Shown: piece after piece, positions 8,302 to 16,961 of the stretch
Numbering within the stretch: position 1 is the first letter of the stretch
Layout of the letters: every line of letters starts with the position of its first letter
Made by a program: the position numbers and the translations under genes
DNA from: DATFFO01 sp963744905
Lineage (GTDB): Bacteria > Actinomycetota > Acidimicrobiia > Spongiisociales > ZC4RG35
Reading direction: 5' to 3'
NCBI GenBank assembly: GCA_963744905.1
Contig: CAVUUV010000009.1
Coordinates: forward strand, 1-64,000
Length of the DNA stretch: 64,000 nucleotides
Notes under the pieces: model-generated
Databases searched by the model: none
Told to the model about the DNA's origin: nothing
What the model saw: only the letters and a program-made list of their open reading frames with translations

Positions 8302-9444
8302 TCATGACAGCAGGACCAACCCAACGACAGGCACGACGACAAAGAGACCAAGCACGTATCCGAGGGCCCAACTGGCCCGACGCTGAACCAAACCGGCCGT
8401 AGCCCGAGCCAGGCGCAACGGGACCTCCCTCATGATCGGCAGGGGATAGAACATCAGGATCCCAAAGACATTGAACAGGGTGTGAACCAGGGCGATGGTC
8501 AACGCATCCGGGTTGGTGACCGCCAGTGAAGCCAGGAGGGCCGTGACCGTCGTACCGACGTTGGCGCCCAGTGTCACCGGATAAGCGTTCTCCAGGGTGA
8601 GAATCCCCGCGGCGAGCATCGGTATGAGGATGGAGGTGGTGATGGACGAGCTCTGAACGAGCATCGTGACCACGAGCCCCAAGGCCAGCGCACCCATCCC
8701 GGCACCCCGATCCAGCATCCTGTTGAGGGATCGCTCGATCCCTCCCGCCATCAATGTCCGCATGGTCTTGGTGATGAAGGTCAGTGCGGTGAAGATCAAG
8801 GCGATACCCGCCACCAGCAAGACCACGCCCGTCACCGTCCCCGAAGAGCCGGCAACGAGGTCCTGTAGGCGATCGATGGGCCAGCCGACCGCAACCTTCA
8901 AGGGGCTGGTAGCCGTGACCCCGCCCAGGTTTCTGCCCCCTTCCAGCAGATCTGTGAGGGCGCGGGCCGATTTCGAGAGGAAGCCTGTGGCCAGTTCCAA
9001 CGGCAGGGCGACGATAACGGTGAGAATGTTGAAGAAGTCGTGAATCGTCGCTCCGGCGAAAGCCCGTCGGAACTCCTGGCCCTGGCGGATATGTCCCAGC
9101 GATACCAAGGTGTTGGTGACGGTGGTGCCGAGGTTGGTACCCATGATCATCGGCACCGCGGTGGGTACGCCAAGAACACCGGCCCCGACCAGACCCACGA
9201 TGGTCGAGGTCGTCACCGACGAGGACTGCACGAGGACGGTGGCCAGCATCCCCGCAAACAGACCGGCCACGGGGTTGGTGACGTTGTCGAAGATCGTATC
9301 CACGAACCCCGAACCGAAGGCCTTGATCCCTGACTCGAGAGCTTTGATCCCCACCAGGAATCCGAACAAGAGAGCCAGGACCGCGATAACCCTCAGCGCG
9401 TTTTGGAGACGCCGCCCCGGAGAATCAGCCTGCCTGACCATCAT
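8302..9444 (-). CDS. Na/Pi cotransporter family protein (NptA/PNaS type)
   Basis: A 380-residue membrane protein with the two inverted QSSS repeats that define the family: LVQSSSVTTS near residue 75 and LVQSSSITTS near 270. Each is followed by a GTNLGTTVT or GANVGTTVT block. About eight to ten hydrophobic segments are visible. It exports or imports phosphate with sodium. The gene is followed without a gap by the PhoU-like gene, a common pairing. The open frame extends about 300 codons further upstream, but that part is antisense to the cNMP-domain gene and has no coding character; I start at the ATG pair near 9442-9444. Confidence 0.85.
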   Translation of the reverse strand: MMVRQADSPGRRLQNALRVIAVLALLFGFLVGIKALESGIKAFGSGFVDTIFDNVTNPVAGLFAGMLATVLVQSSSVTTSTIVGLVGAGVLGVPTAVPMIMGTNLGTTVTNTLVSLGHIRQGQEFRRAFAGATIHDFFNILTVIVALPLELATGFLSKSARALTDLLEGGRNLGGVTATSPLKVAVGWPIDRLQDLVAGSSGTVTGVVLLVAGIALIFTALTFITKTMRTLMAGGIERSLNRMLDRGAGMGALALGLVVTMLVQSSSITTSILIPMLAAGILTLENAYPVTLGANVGTTVTALLASLAVTNPDALTIALVHTLFNVFGILMFYPLPIMREVPLRLARATAGLVQRRASWALGYVLGLFVVVPVVGLVLLS

Positions 9445-9645
9445 CCGGCCAGACTCGCACGGGAAGTCAGGTGGTTCGTGTTCACCGGGAGGTGAGCGTA
9501 GCCAGCGCCGCGCAAGGGATCTTCGGCCACTCGAGCACGCACATCCCCACCCCGGTCCGCTCAACTGCACGCCGGCAAGCCGGCACTCTGCCAGACCGGA
9601 CCAGGAGCAGACGGGTACTCTGAACGAACCTACCGGAAGGACTCG

Positions 9646-10038
9646 ATGCGCCCAGAGGAGCTGAAAGAGGTGCCGCTGTTCGCCGACCTCTCCCCAAATG
9701 ACTTGGCCGGCATCGCCGCAGTGATGCGGGGGCAGGAACATGCCCGAGGGGCCGTCTTGGTCGAAGAAGGTGACATCCCCACCAAGTTCTTCGTGCTCCT
9801 GTCCGGTCACGCCACCGTCCACCGCGAAGGACGGTGGGTGGCCGACCTGGGACCGGGCGATTTCTTCGGAGAGGTGGGCATCCTGGCTCTGGCTCCGCGC
9901 AACGCTTCCGTCATCGCCACCACTCCGGGCAGCACCGCCGTGACGATGGGTTGGGAGCTGCGTCGTGTCCTGGACGAATCGCCCACCCTCGGCGCCCTGG
10001 TCCAAGGGGTAGCTGCCGCCCGATCCCGGCCCGGATGA
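9646..10038 (+). CDS. Stand-alone cyclic-nucleotide-binding domain protein
   Basis: A 130-residue single cNMP-binding (CRP-like) domain: VPLFADLSPNDLAGIA at the start, then a jelly-roll with GDFFGEVGILALAPRNASV as the phosphate-binding cassette. It lacks the DNA-binding HTH of CRP, so it is a sensor or adaptor rather than a transcription factor. The cassette keeps the Glu and Arg used to hold the cyclic phosphate (FGE...PRNA), so it may really bind cAMP. An adenylate cyclase lies 5.5 kb away, but no direct link is shown. It is divergent from the Na/Pi gene. Confidence 0.8.
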   Translation: MRPEELKEVPLFADLSPNDLAGIAAVMRGQEHARGAVLVEEGDIPTKFFVLLSGHATVHREGRWVADLGPGDFFGEVGILALAPRNASVIATTPGSTAVTMGWELRRVLDESPTLGALVQGVAAARSRPG

Positions 10039-10300
10039 CACGGGCTTCGCTCCATCCGAAGTCCGGCGCCAGCTGGGTGAGGCGGTGCATAAGGGGCCGG
10101 TAAGTCGACCACCATGCGCTGCATCTTCGGACCCGGCCGACCGAGCCCGGTTCATCGAGCAGAACGGCCGGGCCATCACCGATCGCCAACGCCTCGGATT
10201 TGTTACATCCCTGGAGAACGTGGGCTGTGCCCGAAACGGCGCGGGTAGGGGGCGGTGGAATCCACCGCCCCGTATGTCTTTCCGGCGGAGTTGGGCTGGT
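10039..10300. other. Gap with a short glyoxalase remnant and a terminator hairpin
   Basis: Around 10056-10083 the minus strand reads HRLTQLAPDFG, nearly the last residues (RLTQLAADFG) of the VOC gene at 14452-14874; nothing else of that gene is present. The rest shows no gene. The hairpin at 10249-10271 is listed separately. Confidence 0.4.
10249..10271 (-). terminator. Hairpin terminator of the 10301-11317 gene
   Basis: A perfect 10-bp stem, GGGGCGGTGG/CCACCGCCCC, with a 3-base loop, about 30 bp beyond the stop of the minus-strand membrane protein gene. No U-run follows, which is common for high-GC actinobacterial terminators. Confidence 0.6.
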
Positions 10301-11317
10301 TCAGCTTCCGGTCGTGACCAACTCGTCGGGAGTCTCGGCGCGCGAACGCTCGGCAACCTGGCGGGTCGGCACGAATAGCCCGAGAGCGCCGAACAGGGCC
10401 ATCATCACACCGCCCAGGAGAATGGTCCACGCCAGGGGCGTAAGGGCGGTGTCCTTGATCGTGTCGTAGTTGTCGAGTTGGGCCCCGAAGGCTCCGACAG
10501 TGGTCTGGAACCGACCCATCGCCGCGGGCAGTGACTGCAGGGCAGCCTCTGTGGCGGGGAACTCTGAGCCGACGAAGGTCTGTACCTCGGGCACCGTCAT
10601 TCCCAGCGCCTCGGCCAGGCCCGGGATCAGCCCGGTCTGCATCTCGGTACCCATCGCAGCCACTGTCTGCAGCGCTCCGGTGCTCTGTTCGACCAACTGC
10701 GCCGTGTACACGGGACGGAAGGCGTCGTTCATGGCGTCCGCGGCGGCGGACTTGCCGATGAATGAAAGGCTCAGGGTCGTTGCCACGACCACAACGCCGA
10801 CTACCACGGCGGTCCAGGCTGGCGGACGTCTGCCGAAGAACATCCACACCCCCACCGCTATCCCCACCAGACCGATGCCGAGGATCATCCAGGGCAGAGC
10901 GGTGGCGGGTATGCCAGAGGTTGGTAGAGAGTCAGCCGACTGGAAGTTCGCCTGCTGGCTCTCGATCAGGCCGGCCACGCCATCGAACTCGCCGACGATC
11001 CCCGGCAACGCCGCCGTGCCGGCCGCCACGGCCGGATAATTGGTGGCTAGGAAACTGCTGAAGGCGGCCTGGTCCATTCCGAGTTGAGCCGACAGAGTCG
11101 GAACCACCTTCTCCGACATCTCGATGTTCACCGCCGAGAGGGCGCTGATATCGCTGCGGGTGGCTGCGATGGCCTGATCGGACATCACCGTATCCCGGAA
11201 CCCGTCTGTCAGGTTCTCGAAGGCCGGGGCAACGGTGAACAAACCGTTCACCAATCCGACGACCACGATGGCAATGCCGGCGACGAGAACGCCGCTCGCG
11301 GCAATGAATTTGCGCAT
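10301..11317 (-). CDS. Four-pass membrane protein of unknown function
   Basis: A 338-residue protein. An N-terminal hydrophobic helix (residues 5-30) is followed by a ~110-residue extracytoplasmic helical stretch rich in Ala/Gln. Then come two adjacent membrane segments (about 143-163 and 168-190), a second ~95-residue soluble stretch and a last membrane segment (about 290-312). The two soluble stretches look related: each has a short helix ending in G(M)..., then F...N/EFPA and a downstream PG/PAAMG. The protein therefore probably arose by internal duplication. I do not recognise a named family, though similar proteins are common in actinobacteria. It is a single-gene unit bounded by hairpins on both sides. 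Confidence 0.65.
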   Translation of the reverse strand: MRKFIAASGVLVAGIAIVVVGLVNGLFTVAPAFENLTDGFRDTVMSDQAIAATRSDISALSAVNIEMSEKVVPTLSAQLGMDQAAFSSFLATNYPAVAAGTAALPGIVGEFDGVAGLIESQQANFQSADSLPTSGIPATALPWMILGIGLVGIAVGVWMFFGRRPPAWTAVVVGVVVVATTLSLSFIGKSAAADAMNDAFRPVYTAQLVEQSTGALQTVAAMGTEMQTGLIPGLAEALGMTVPEVQTFVGSEFPATEAALQSLPAAMGRFQTTVGAFGAQLDNYDTIKDTALTPLAWTILLGGVMMALFGALGLFVPTRQVAERSRAETPDELVTTGS

Positions 11318-11553
11318 TTTCGCTCCTCAGGCGGTATAGAGCCGGGTGCCCAGAAACTTCAGGCGCTTCCTCCGCCCAGACACCGACCGGGAGAAGACCT
11401 CCCGGTGCAATTGGACAGCTTCTGCCGGGCCGGGCCTAGTGCCATAGGTCCTGACCCGGGAGGCGATGTGAGTCCTCACCGCGTCGCCCGGCACCCCATT
11501 GAGAGGCTGGTCGCCGTTTCGTCCCCCACCAGTCGGGAACGGGTCGGGCAGCC
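11318..11553. other. Promoter-side intergenic region, no gene seen
   Basis: About 235 bp upstream of the minus-strand membrane protein gene. It contains the AGGAGCG ribosome binding site just before that gene's ATG, and short self-complementary stretches. No coding sequence or RNA family is recognised. Confidence 0.4.
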
Positions 11554-11586
11554 AAGGCGGGGAGATCGACTGGATCTCCCCGCCTT
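11554..11586 (-). terminator. Terminator hairpin of katG
   Basis: A perfect 14-bp stem (AAGGCGGGGAGATC paired with GATCTCCCCGCCTT) with a 5-base loop, beginning 17 bp after the katG stop codon on the minus strand. The position and strength fit an intrinsic terminator closing the furA-katG operon. Confidence 0.75.
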
Positions 11587-11603
11587 ATGCACCCCAACTC
11601 AGA

Positions 11604-13835
11604 TCAGTCCACTTCGAACCGATCGAGCATCATCACCTTGTCCCACGCGGCGACGAAGTCGCGCACGAACTTCTCCTCGGCATTTGAGCTTCCGTAGACC
11701 TCGGCGATGGCCCGGAGCTCGGAGTTCGAGCCGAACACGAGGTCGACTCGAGTGCCTGTCCAGCGGACCTCCCCGGTCTCCCGGTCCCGACCCTCGAACA
11801 GGTCCCCGGCCTCCGAGGTCGGCGTCCACTCCGTCCCCATGTCGAGCAGGTTCACGAAGAAGTCATTGCTCAGGGTCTCGGGCCGATCCGTGAAGACACC
11901 TTGCTGGGACTGACCGACGTTGGCGTTCAGGACACGCATGCCGCCGACGAGGGCGGTCATCTCCGGGGCAGACAGGTTCAACATGAAAGCCTTGTCGACC
12001 AGCAAGTGCTCTGCGGCCAGGGCACTGCCCTTCTGGAGGTAGTTGCGGAACCCATCGGCAGCGGGCTCCAGCACCGCGAACGACTCGACGTCGGTCTGCT
12101 CCTGGGTGGCATCGGTGCGACCCGGGGTGAACGGGACTCGCACTTCGTATCCGGCCTTCTTGGCGGCCGCCTCCACGCCTGCGCATCCGCCCAGGACGAT
12201 CAGGTCGGCCAGCGAGACCCTCTTGTCTCCGCTCTGGGAATCGTTGAACTCCCGTTGGATCTGTTCGAGCGTCGAGATCACGCTGGAAACGCCCGAGGTG
12301 AGGTTGACGTCCCACCCGGCCTGTGGCGAGAGACGGATGCGGGCTCCGTTCGCGCCACCGCGCTTGTCGGTGTTCCGATAGGTCGAGGCCGCGGCCCAGG
12401 CGGTGGACACCAGACGGGAGATCGACAGACCGGATTCGAGGATCTTGCTCTTGAGCGAAGCCACGTCCGCCTCGTCGATCAACTCGTGGTCCACGGCGGG
12501 GACCGGGTCTTGCCATAACAGCTCCTCGTCGGGAACCCACGGGCCCAGGTAACGCGAGACCGGACCCATGTCACGGTGCAACAGCTTGTACCAGGCCCGG
12601 GCGAACAGGTCGGCCAGCTGATCGGGATTTTCGTAAAGCCGCCTGGAGATCTCCTTGTAGACGGGATCGACGATCAGGGCGATGTCGGTCGTAGCCATCA
12701 TCGGCGGGAAATTCTTCGACGGATCCTCGGCGTCGGGCACCAGGTCCTGGTCCTCGACGTCTTTCGGCGTCCACTGATGCGCTCCGGCGGGACTCTTGGT
12801 CAGCTCCCACTCGTACTTGAACAGCATCTCGAAGTAAGTGTTGTCCCACTTGGTCGGGGTGGGAGTCCAGGCGCCTTCGAGACCGCTGGTGATGGCGTCG
12901 CTTCCCTTGCCGGTGCCGAAGCTGCTCTTCCAGCCGAGACCCTGCTCGGCCAGGCCGGCACCCTCCGGTTCGGGACCGAGGTACTCGTCGACATCGGCCG
13001 CACCGTGGGTCTTGCCGAAGGTGTGACCCCCGGCGATCAGGGCCACCGTCTCCTCGTCGTTCATCGCCATCCGGCCGAACGTCTCTTTGATGTCGACTGC
13101 CGCCGCCATCGGGTCGGGGTTTCCGTTGGGCCCCTCCGGGTTGACGTAGATCAGACCCATCTGCACCGCACCGAGAGGGTTGGCCAGCTCGCGATCGCCG
13201 GTGTAGCGCTCGTCACCCAGCCAAGTCGTCTCCGGGCCCCAGTACACGTCCTCCTCGGGCGCCCAGATGTCTTCCCGACCGAAGCCGAATCCGAACGTCT
13301 TGAAGCCCATCGTCTCCAGGGCGCGGTTGCCGGCGAAGATCAGCAGATCGGCCCACGAGAGGCTCCGTCCGTACTTCTGCTTGACCGGCCACAGCAGTCG
13401 CCGGGCCTTGTCGAGGTTGGCGTTGTCGGGCCAGCTGTTGAGTGGGGCAAAGCGCTGGGCGCCGCTGCCGCCGCCACCGCGCCCATCCAGGGTGCGGTAG
13501 GTACCGGCCGCATGCCAGCTCATCCGGATGAAGAAGGGCCCGTAGTGGCCGTAGTCGGCCGGCCACCAGTCCTGGGACCGGGTCATCAAAGCGTCGACGT
13601 CGCGGGTCAGGGCGTCCAGGTCGAGCGACTTGAACTCCTCGGCGTAATCGAAGTCCTCGCCCATCGGGTTGGCCTTGGGATGGTTCTGACGAAGAATCCT
13701 CAGGTTGAGCTGGTTGGGCCACCAGTGCTGGTTCGCCGTGGTCCCGCCCACCTGATGGGCGGTGTGCATCACCGGGCATTTGGCGACGTCCGTTTCGTCG
13801 CTGGTGACGGTGGTGCCGTGTTCGTGGCTGCTCAT
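11604..13835 (-). CDS. katG: Catalase-peroxidase KatG
   Basis: A 743-residue bifunctional haem enzyme that removes H2O2 and oxidises small donors in the cytoplasm. The distal haem site FIRMSWHAAGTYR gives Arg104, Trp107 and His108. The Met-Tyr-Trp crosslink partners are present (QMGLIYVNPEGP, Tyr230; Met256), and the proximal His lies in AGGHTFGKTHG (His271). The second, haem-free peroxidase-like half follows to the end. The length is that of the whole family. It lies 36 bp downstream of a Fur-type repressor gene, the furA-katG arrangement known from actinobacteria, and ends at a strong hairpin. Expression is expected to rise when FurA is inactivated by peroxide. Confidence 0.97.
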   Translation of the reverse strand: MSSHEHGTTVTSDETDVAKCPVMHTAHQVGGTTANQHWWPNQLNLRILRQNHPKANPMGEDFDYAEEFKSLDLDALTRDVDALMTRSQDWWPADYGHYGPFFIRMSWHAAGTYRTLDGRGGGGSGAQRFAPLNSWPDNANLDKARRLLWPVKQKYGRSLSWADLLIFAGNRALETMGFKTFGFGFGREDIWAPEEDVYWGPETTWLGDERYTGDRELANPLGAVQMGLIYVNPEGPNGNPDPMAAAVDIKETFGRMAMNDEETVALIAGGHTFGKTHGAADVDEYLGPEPEGAGLAEQGLGWKSSFGTGKGSDAITSGLEGAWTPTPTKWDNTYFEMLFKYEWELTKSPAGAHQWTPKDVEDQDLVPDAEDPSKNFPPMMATTDIALIVDPVYKEISRRLYENPDQLADLFARAWYKLLHRDMGPVSRYLGPWVPDEELLWQDPVPAVDHELIDEADVASLKSKILESGLSISRLVSTAWAAASTYRNTDKRGGANGARIRLSPQAGWDVNLTSGVSSVISTLEQIQREFNDSQSGDKRVSLADLIVLGGCAGVEAAAKKAGYEVRVPFTPGRTDATQEQTDVESFAVLEPAADGFRNYLQKGSALAAEHLLVDKAFMLNLSAPEMTALVGGMRVLNANVGQSQQGVFTDRPETLSNDFFVNLLDMGTEWTPTSEAGDLFEGRDRETGEVRWTGTRVDLVFGSNSELRAIAEVYGSSNAEEKFVRDFVAAWDKVMMLDRFEVD

Positions 13836-13871
13836 TGCCTCTCCTCTTGTGCTCGGGTCTCGTTGATGTGC

Positions 13872-14312
13872 TCAGGCACTGTCCACCGTCTCCTGACAGG
13901 TGGGACAGCGGCCCCAATAGATGACCTCGGCCTCGTCGATCTCGTAACCGTGGTCGTCGGCGACCTCCAGGCACGGCGCCCCCCCGACCGCGCAGACCAC
14001 ATCGACCGTCTGGCCACACGAACGACACACCAGGTGATGATGGTTGTCACCGACCCGGTACTCGTAGCGGGTGGGCGACCCGGCCGCCTGGATGCGTCTC
14101 AGGAGGCCTTTTTCGACCAGGATACCGAGTGCGTCATACACCCCCTGGCGCGAGATCGCACCGATCTCGGCCCTGACCGACTCCGCCACATCGTCTGCGG
14201 TGCCGTGCGGTCGATCGGAAACCGCTCTGAAGACGGCCAAACGCTGGGCCGTGACCTGGACACCCTTCTGGCGAAGGAGTTCGGCCTGGCCGTTGGGAGG
14301 GCTCAGTGACAC
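13872..14312 (-). CDS. furA: Fur-family repressor (FurA-like)
   Basis: A 146-residue Fur-family metalloregulator. The winged helix ends in SRQGVYDALGILVEKGLL. The metal region HHHLVCRSCG and the C-terminal CPTC give the two CxxC structural-zinc pairs. In actinobacteria the furA product represses itself and katG; the same order and 36-bp spacing are seen here. A longer open frame begins 26 codons upstream at ATG 14390. I prefer GTG 14312 because homology starts there and because a promoter (TTGACA-17-CAACAT) ends 6 bp before it, which would make a leaderless mRNA. Confidence 0.88.
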   Translation of the reverse strand: MSLSPPNGQAELLRQKGVQVTAQRLAVFRAVSDRPHGTADDVAESVRAEIGAISRQGVYDALGILVEKGLLRRIQAAGSPTRYEYRVGDNHHHLVCRSCGQTVDVVCAVGGAPCLEVADDHGYEIDEAEVIYWGRCPTCQETVDSA

Positions 14313-14318
14313 GATCAC

Positions 14319-14347
14319 ATGTTGTGCCCAGCCTTGGACTATGTCAA
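14319..14347 (-). promoter_or_regulatory. furA-katG promoter, apparently leaderless
   Basis: On the minus strand, TTGACA (14342-14347) and CAACAT (14319-14324) are separated by 17 bp. Transcription should start 6-7 bp downstream, at or next to the GTG start of furA (14312), with no room for a ribosome binding site. The surrounding A/T-rich stretch (CAAGATTTGACATAG) is a likely FurA operator. Confidence 0.55.
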
Positions 14348-14451
14348 ATCTTGGTCTTGGCCCAATGTTCCTGCTAGATCGGGGAGGCAATTGTCTCTAG
14401 TCGCTCTGGCGTGGCCATCGGGGAGGCAACGTCCCCCATCGCCGCCGCGGC

Positions 14452-14874
14452 CTATCCGAAGTCTGCCGCCAGCTGGGTGAGCCGGAACGAGTTGCCCGAC
14501 GGGTCCCGAAAGCCGGTGTCGATCCCGTAGAGCTGTTCCTCGGGCTCCTGGGCGAACTCGACTCCCCGCTCCTTGAGCATCCTGTAGTCCCGCCAGCAGT
14601 CGTCGGTGACCAGGAACACGGCTCCGGCGAAACCCTTCCCCATCACCTGGCGCACCTGCTCGGCGGTCTCTTCGTCCATGACGGGCGGACCGGGGATGGA
14701 CATGAGGACGATCTCCACATCGGGCTGGCCGGGTGTTCCCACCGTGAGCCAGCGGAAGTTGCCCATCTCCGGCACGGTCACGTCGGTCCGCACCTCCATG
14801 CCCAGGACGTCGGTGTAGAACTCGAGGGCCTCGTCCTGGTCGTGCACCCACAACTGCGTGGTTGCGATTCGCAT
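14452..14874 (-). CDS. VOC (glyoxalase) family protein
   Basis: A 140-residue VOC-fold protein beginning MRIATTQLWVHDQDEALEFY and ending DPSGNSFRLTQLAADFG. The second module contains the usual DPxGN turn before the last metal-site strand. The substrate is unknown. It starts 31 bp after the stop of the AraC-type regulator gene on the same strand, so it is probably activated by it. It is a paralogue of the VOC genes at 6990 and 58326. A short copy of its last 10 codons sits at about 10056-10083. Confidence 0.82.
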   Translation of the reverse strand: MRIATTQLWVHDQDEALEFYTDVLGMEVRTDVTVPEMGNFRWLTVGTPGQPDVEIVLMSIPGPPVMDEETAEQVRQVMGKGFAGAVFLVTDDCWRDYRMLKERGVEFAQEPEEQLYGIDTGFRDPSGNSFRLTQLAADFG

Positions 14875-14905
14875 CAGATCTCCTTTCCAGAGGTCGACCG
14901 AGAAC

Positions 14906-15340
14906 CTACGATCCTGCCGCGGCGCTGTCTTCTCGAAACGTGCGGTGTTGGGGCCGTCCGTAGAATCGGGCCATACAGGGTGGGATCCGGGCCAGGTTGG
15001 AGGCGGGCGGAAACGAGGTCCGGTACTCCCGGGGACTCACTCCGAACATGCGGCGAAAGCTGGCCGAAAACGAGCCCAGGCTGCTCCAGCCCACCATCAG
15101 GCAGATCTCGGTGATCGACCTATCCGTGTTGCGCAGCAGGGCAGCCGCCCGTTCCAGACGCCGGGTGAGGAGGTAGCGATGGGGTGACTCGCCGAACGCT
15201 TCCCGGAAGCTGCGGCTGAAGTGAGCCGGGGATAGATGGGCGGCCCGGGCCAGGTCGGCCACCGTGAGCGGCTCGGCATAGTGCGTATCGGCCAGTTCCT
15301 TGGCGCGCAGCAGATGACGAACGGGAGGGACCGCGGGCAC
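14906..15340 (-). CDS. AraC-family transcriptional regulator (DNA-binding domain only)
   Basis: A 144-residue protein made almost entirely of the two-HTH AraC domain: AEPLTVADLARAAHLSPAHF for the first HTH and RSITEICLMVGWSSLGSFSA for the second, then FRRMFGVSPREYR. The usual ligand-binding N-terminal domain is missing, as in MarA/SoxS-like short regulators. The downstream VOC gene is co-oriented and close, so this probably controls a small resistance or detoxification operon. It is divergent from the adenylate cyclase gene. Confidence 0.88.
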   Translation of the reverse strand: MPAVPPVRHLLRAKELADTHYAEPLTVADLARAAHLSPAHFSRSFREAFGESPHRYLLTRRLERAAALLRNTDRSITEICLMVGWSSLGSFSASFRRMFGVSPREYRTSFPPASNLARIPPCMARFYGRPQHRTFREDSAAAGS

Positions 15341-15522
15341 CCGATCAGTATGTCATCTCTCAATCTGCTAGCCGGCTCCGCCCTGTGTCGGAAGCGACCT
15401 GTGTGAGAGCGAAACCGCCGGAGGCTGGAGGGCCACTCCGTCGAGGGAGGCAGGGTGCGGCCCGGGACCGGCTGTGGACGGCCCCATCGTGCTTCACTGG
15501 TGGCGGCTGAAAGGAGCACACA

Positions 15523-16743
15523 CTGACCGAATCCGCTACCGGGGACGTTTGGGAGCGTCTCGCCTCCCGGACCAAGCCGTCGGGTGCCCTGGCGGCGTTG
15601 GAGAGCCCCCGCACCATCAGCAAGCTGGTCACCGGAGCGCTGGGCGGAGCCACCTTCTTTGCCGCCCTGTTCGGGGTGGTCCTCTTCCGCTCGGGCGAGA
15701 TGGTGGCCGGATGGGCCACGGTCGGCCTGGCGATCGCCTATGCGGGCACCTGGGTGTGGACCGCCACCATCGGTGGGGTGGCTGGACCGGCCATGTTCGC
15801 CTGCGTGGCCAGCATGGCCGACCAGGTCGTCGTACACATCGCCCTGGGTGGATACGCCAACTCCGGTGGTTACCTGATGTGGGGAATCACCATGACCTTC
15901 GCTCTCGTCATCATGATGGGACGTCGGCCGGCGCTCGTGGTGGCCGGCGTCTATCTAGTGCTCGGGGTGGTGTTTGCGTTCCTGGAACCCACCCTGGCCG
16001 CCAGCCGCCCACCACCCTCCAGCGCCCTCACCGCCGCTCTGTTCGCGGTCGTCTTCGTGGGGAACCTGGCCATGGTCACCTCGGTTCTCGTCTACCTGTT
16101 GGTCCGCCTCGTCTATGAACGGGAGCGAGCCGAAGGGCTGCTGTTGAACGTCCTCCCGGCCCAGGTCGCCACCGAATTGAAGGAGCGGGGCCGAACCACG
16201 GCCAGGCGATTCCCGTCGGCCAGCGTCCTCTTTGCCGACGTGGTTGGCTTCACCGAGATGTCGGCCGGGATGGATCCCGAGGAGATGCTCGACAGGCTCA
16301 ACCAGGTCTTCACCCACTTCGACACCCTGGCCCGCAAGTACGGATGCGAGAAGATCCGGACCATCGGTGACGCCTACATGGTGGCTTGTGGAGTGCCGAC
16401 CTCCAGGCCAGATCACGCCCGGGCTCTGGCGGCCATGGCGGTGGAGATGCGCGACTACGCCCGGGAAGGCCCTCTCACTTTTCGGTTGGGCATCAACTCC
16501 GGCCCCGTCGTGGCGGGGGTGATCGGCACCACCAAATTCCAGTACGACGTGTGGGGTGACACGGTCAACACGGCCAGTCGTATGGAGTCCCACGGCGAGC
16601 CGGGACGGATCCAGATCTCGGAAGCGACCTACGAGCTGATCAAGGACGACTTCGTGTGCACGGCCCGCGGTCCGATCGAGGTGAAGAGCAAGGGGACCCT
16701 TCGCACCTGGTTTCTGGAGCGACCCGCCGACGACCGAGGGTGA
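15523..16743 (+). CDS. Membrane-bound class III adenylate cyclase
   Basis: About 406 residues. Six hydrophobic segments (residues ~40-205) precede a full class III cyclase domain: LFADVVGFTEMSAGMD (first metal Asp), KIRTIGDAYMVACGVP (Lys for adenine, second Asp), then VWGDTVNTASRME (Asp, Asn and Arg of the active site). The Lys/Asp pair favours ATP over GTP. The start is uncertain. AAGGAG (15511-15516) sits 6 bp before an in-frame CTG at 15523, and the next usable codon is TTG 15598, which has no good ribosome site. I list the CTG start. The product would signal to cNMP-binding proteins such as that at 9646. Confidence 0.85.
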   Translation: MTESATGDVWERLASRTKPSGALAALESPRTISKLVTGALGGATFFAALFGVVLFRSGEMVAGWATVGLAIAYAGTWVWTATIGGVAGPAMFACVASMADQVVVHIALGGYANSGGYLMWGITMTFALVIMMGRRPALVVAGVYLVLGVVFAFLEPTLAASRPPPSSALTAALFAVVFVGNLAMVTSVLVYLLVRLVYERERAEGLLLNVLPAQVATELKERGRTTARRFPSASVLFADVVGFTEMSAGMDPEEMLDRLNQVFTHFDTLARKYGCEKIRTIGDAYMVACGVPTSRPDHARALAAMAVEMRDYAREGPLTFRLGINSGPVVAGVIGTTKFQYDVWGDTVNTASRMESHGEPGRIQISEATYELIKDDFVCTARGPIEVKSKGTLRTWFLERPADDRG

Positions 16744-16764
16744 AATGGCGTCCTCGGGCTGAGG

Positions 16765-16871
16765 TTCTTTGGAGGTAGGGGAACGGTTCCACCCTTCTTT
16801 GGACGGTGGCTATCGCTATGCGTTCCTCACGATCCAAAGTGCGGAAGAGCCGTTCCCCACGGTCCAAAGAA
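16765..16871 (-). repeat. Palindromic intergenic repeat, copy A
   Basis: One of six copies of a ~110-bp element made of TTCTTTGGAC modules on the left and GTCCAAAGAA modules on the right around a core TATCGCTATGCGTTCC. This copy is degenerate: its first module is TTCTTTGGAGGT and an inner one is GATCCAAAGTGC. It lies between the convergent ends of the cyclase and SLH-like genes. Strand is arbitrary. Confidence 0.85.
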
Positions 16872-16961
16872 CAGGCCAGCCGCTCGGGGACTACCCGGAG
16901 TCGGGTTGATTGGTGGGCACCAACCAACCCGGCCCGGACTTCTTGGCCTGCTTTCGTTCTA

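Noticed and set aside
9445..10356. Upstream extension of the Na/Pi cotransporter by about 300 residues
   Set aside because: The extension is antisense to the cNMP-domain gene, and the membrane protein's homology starts at the MMV codons.
12576..14309. A 577-codon open frame on the + strand across katG and furA
   Set aside because: It is exactly antisense to two highly conserved genes, has no family motif and no ribosome site. Long antisense frames are expected in GC-rich DNA.
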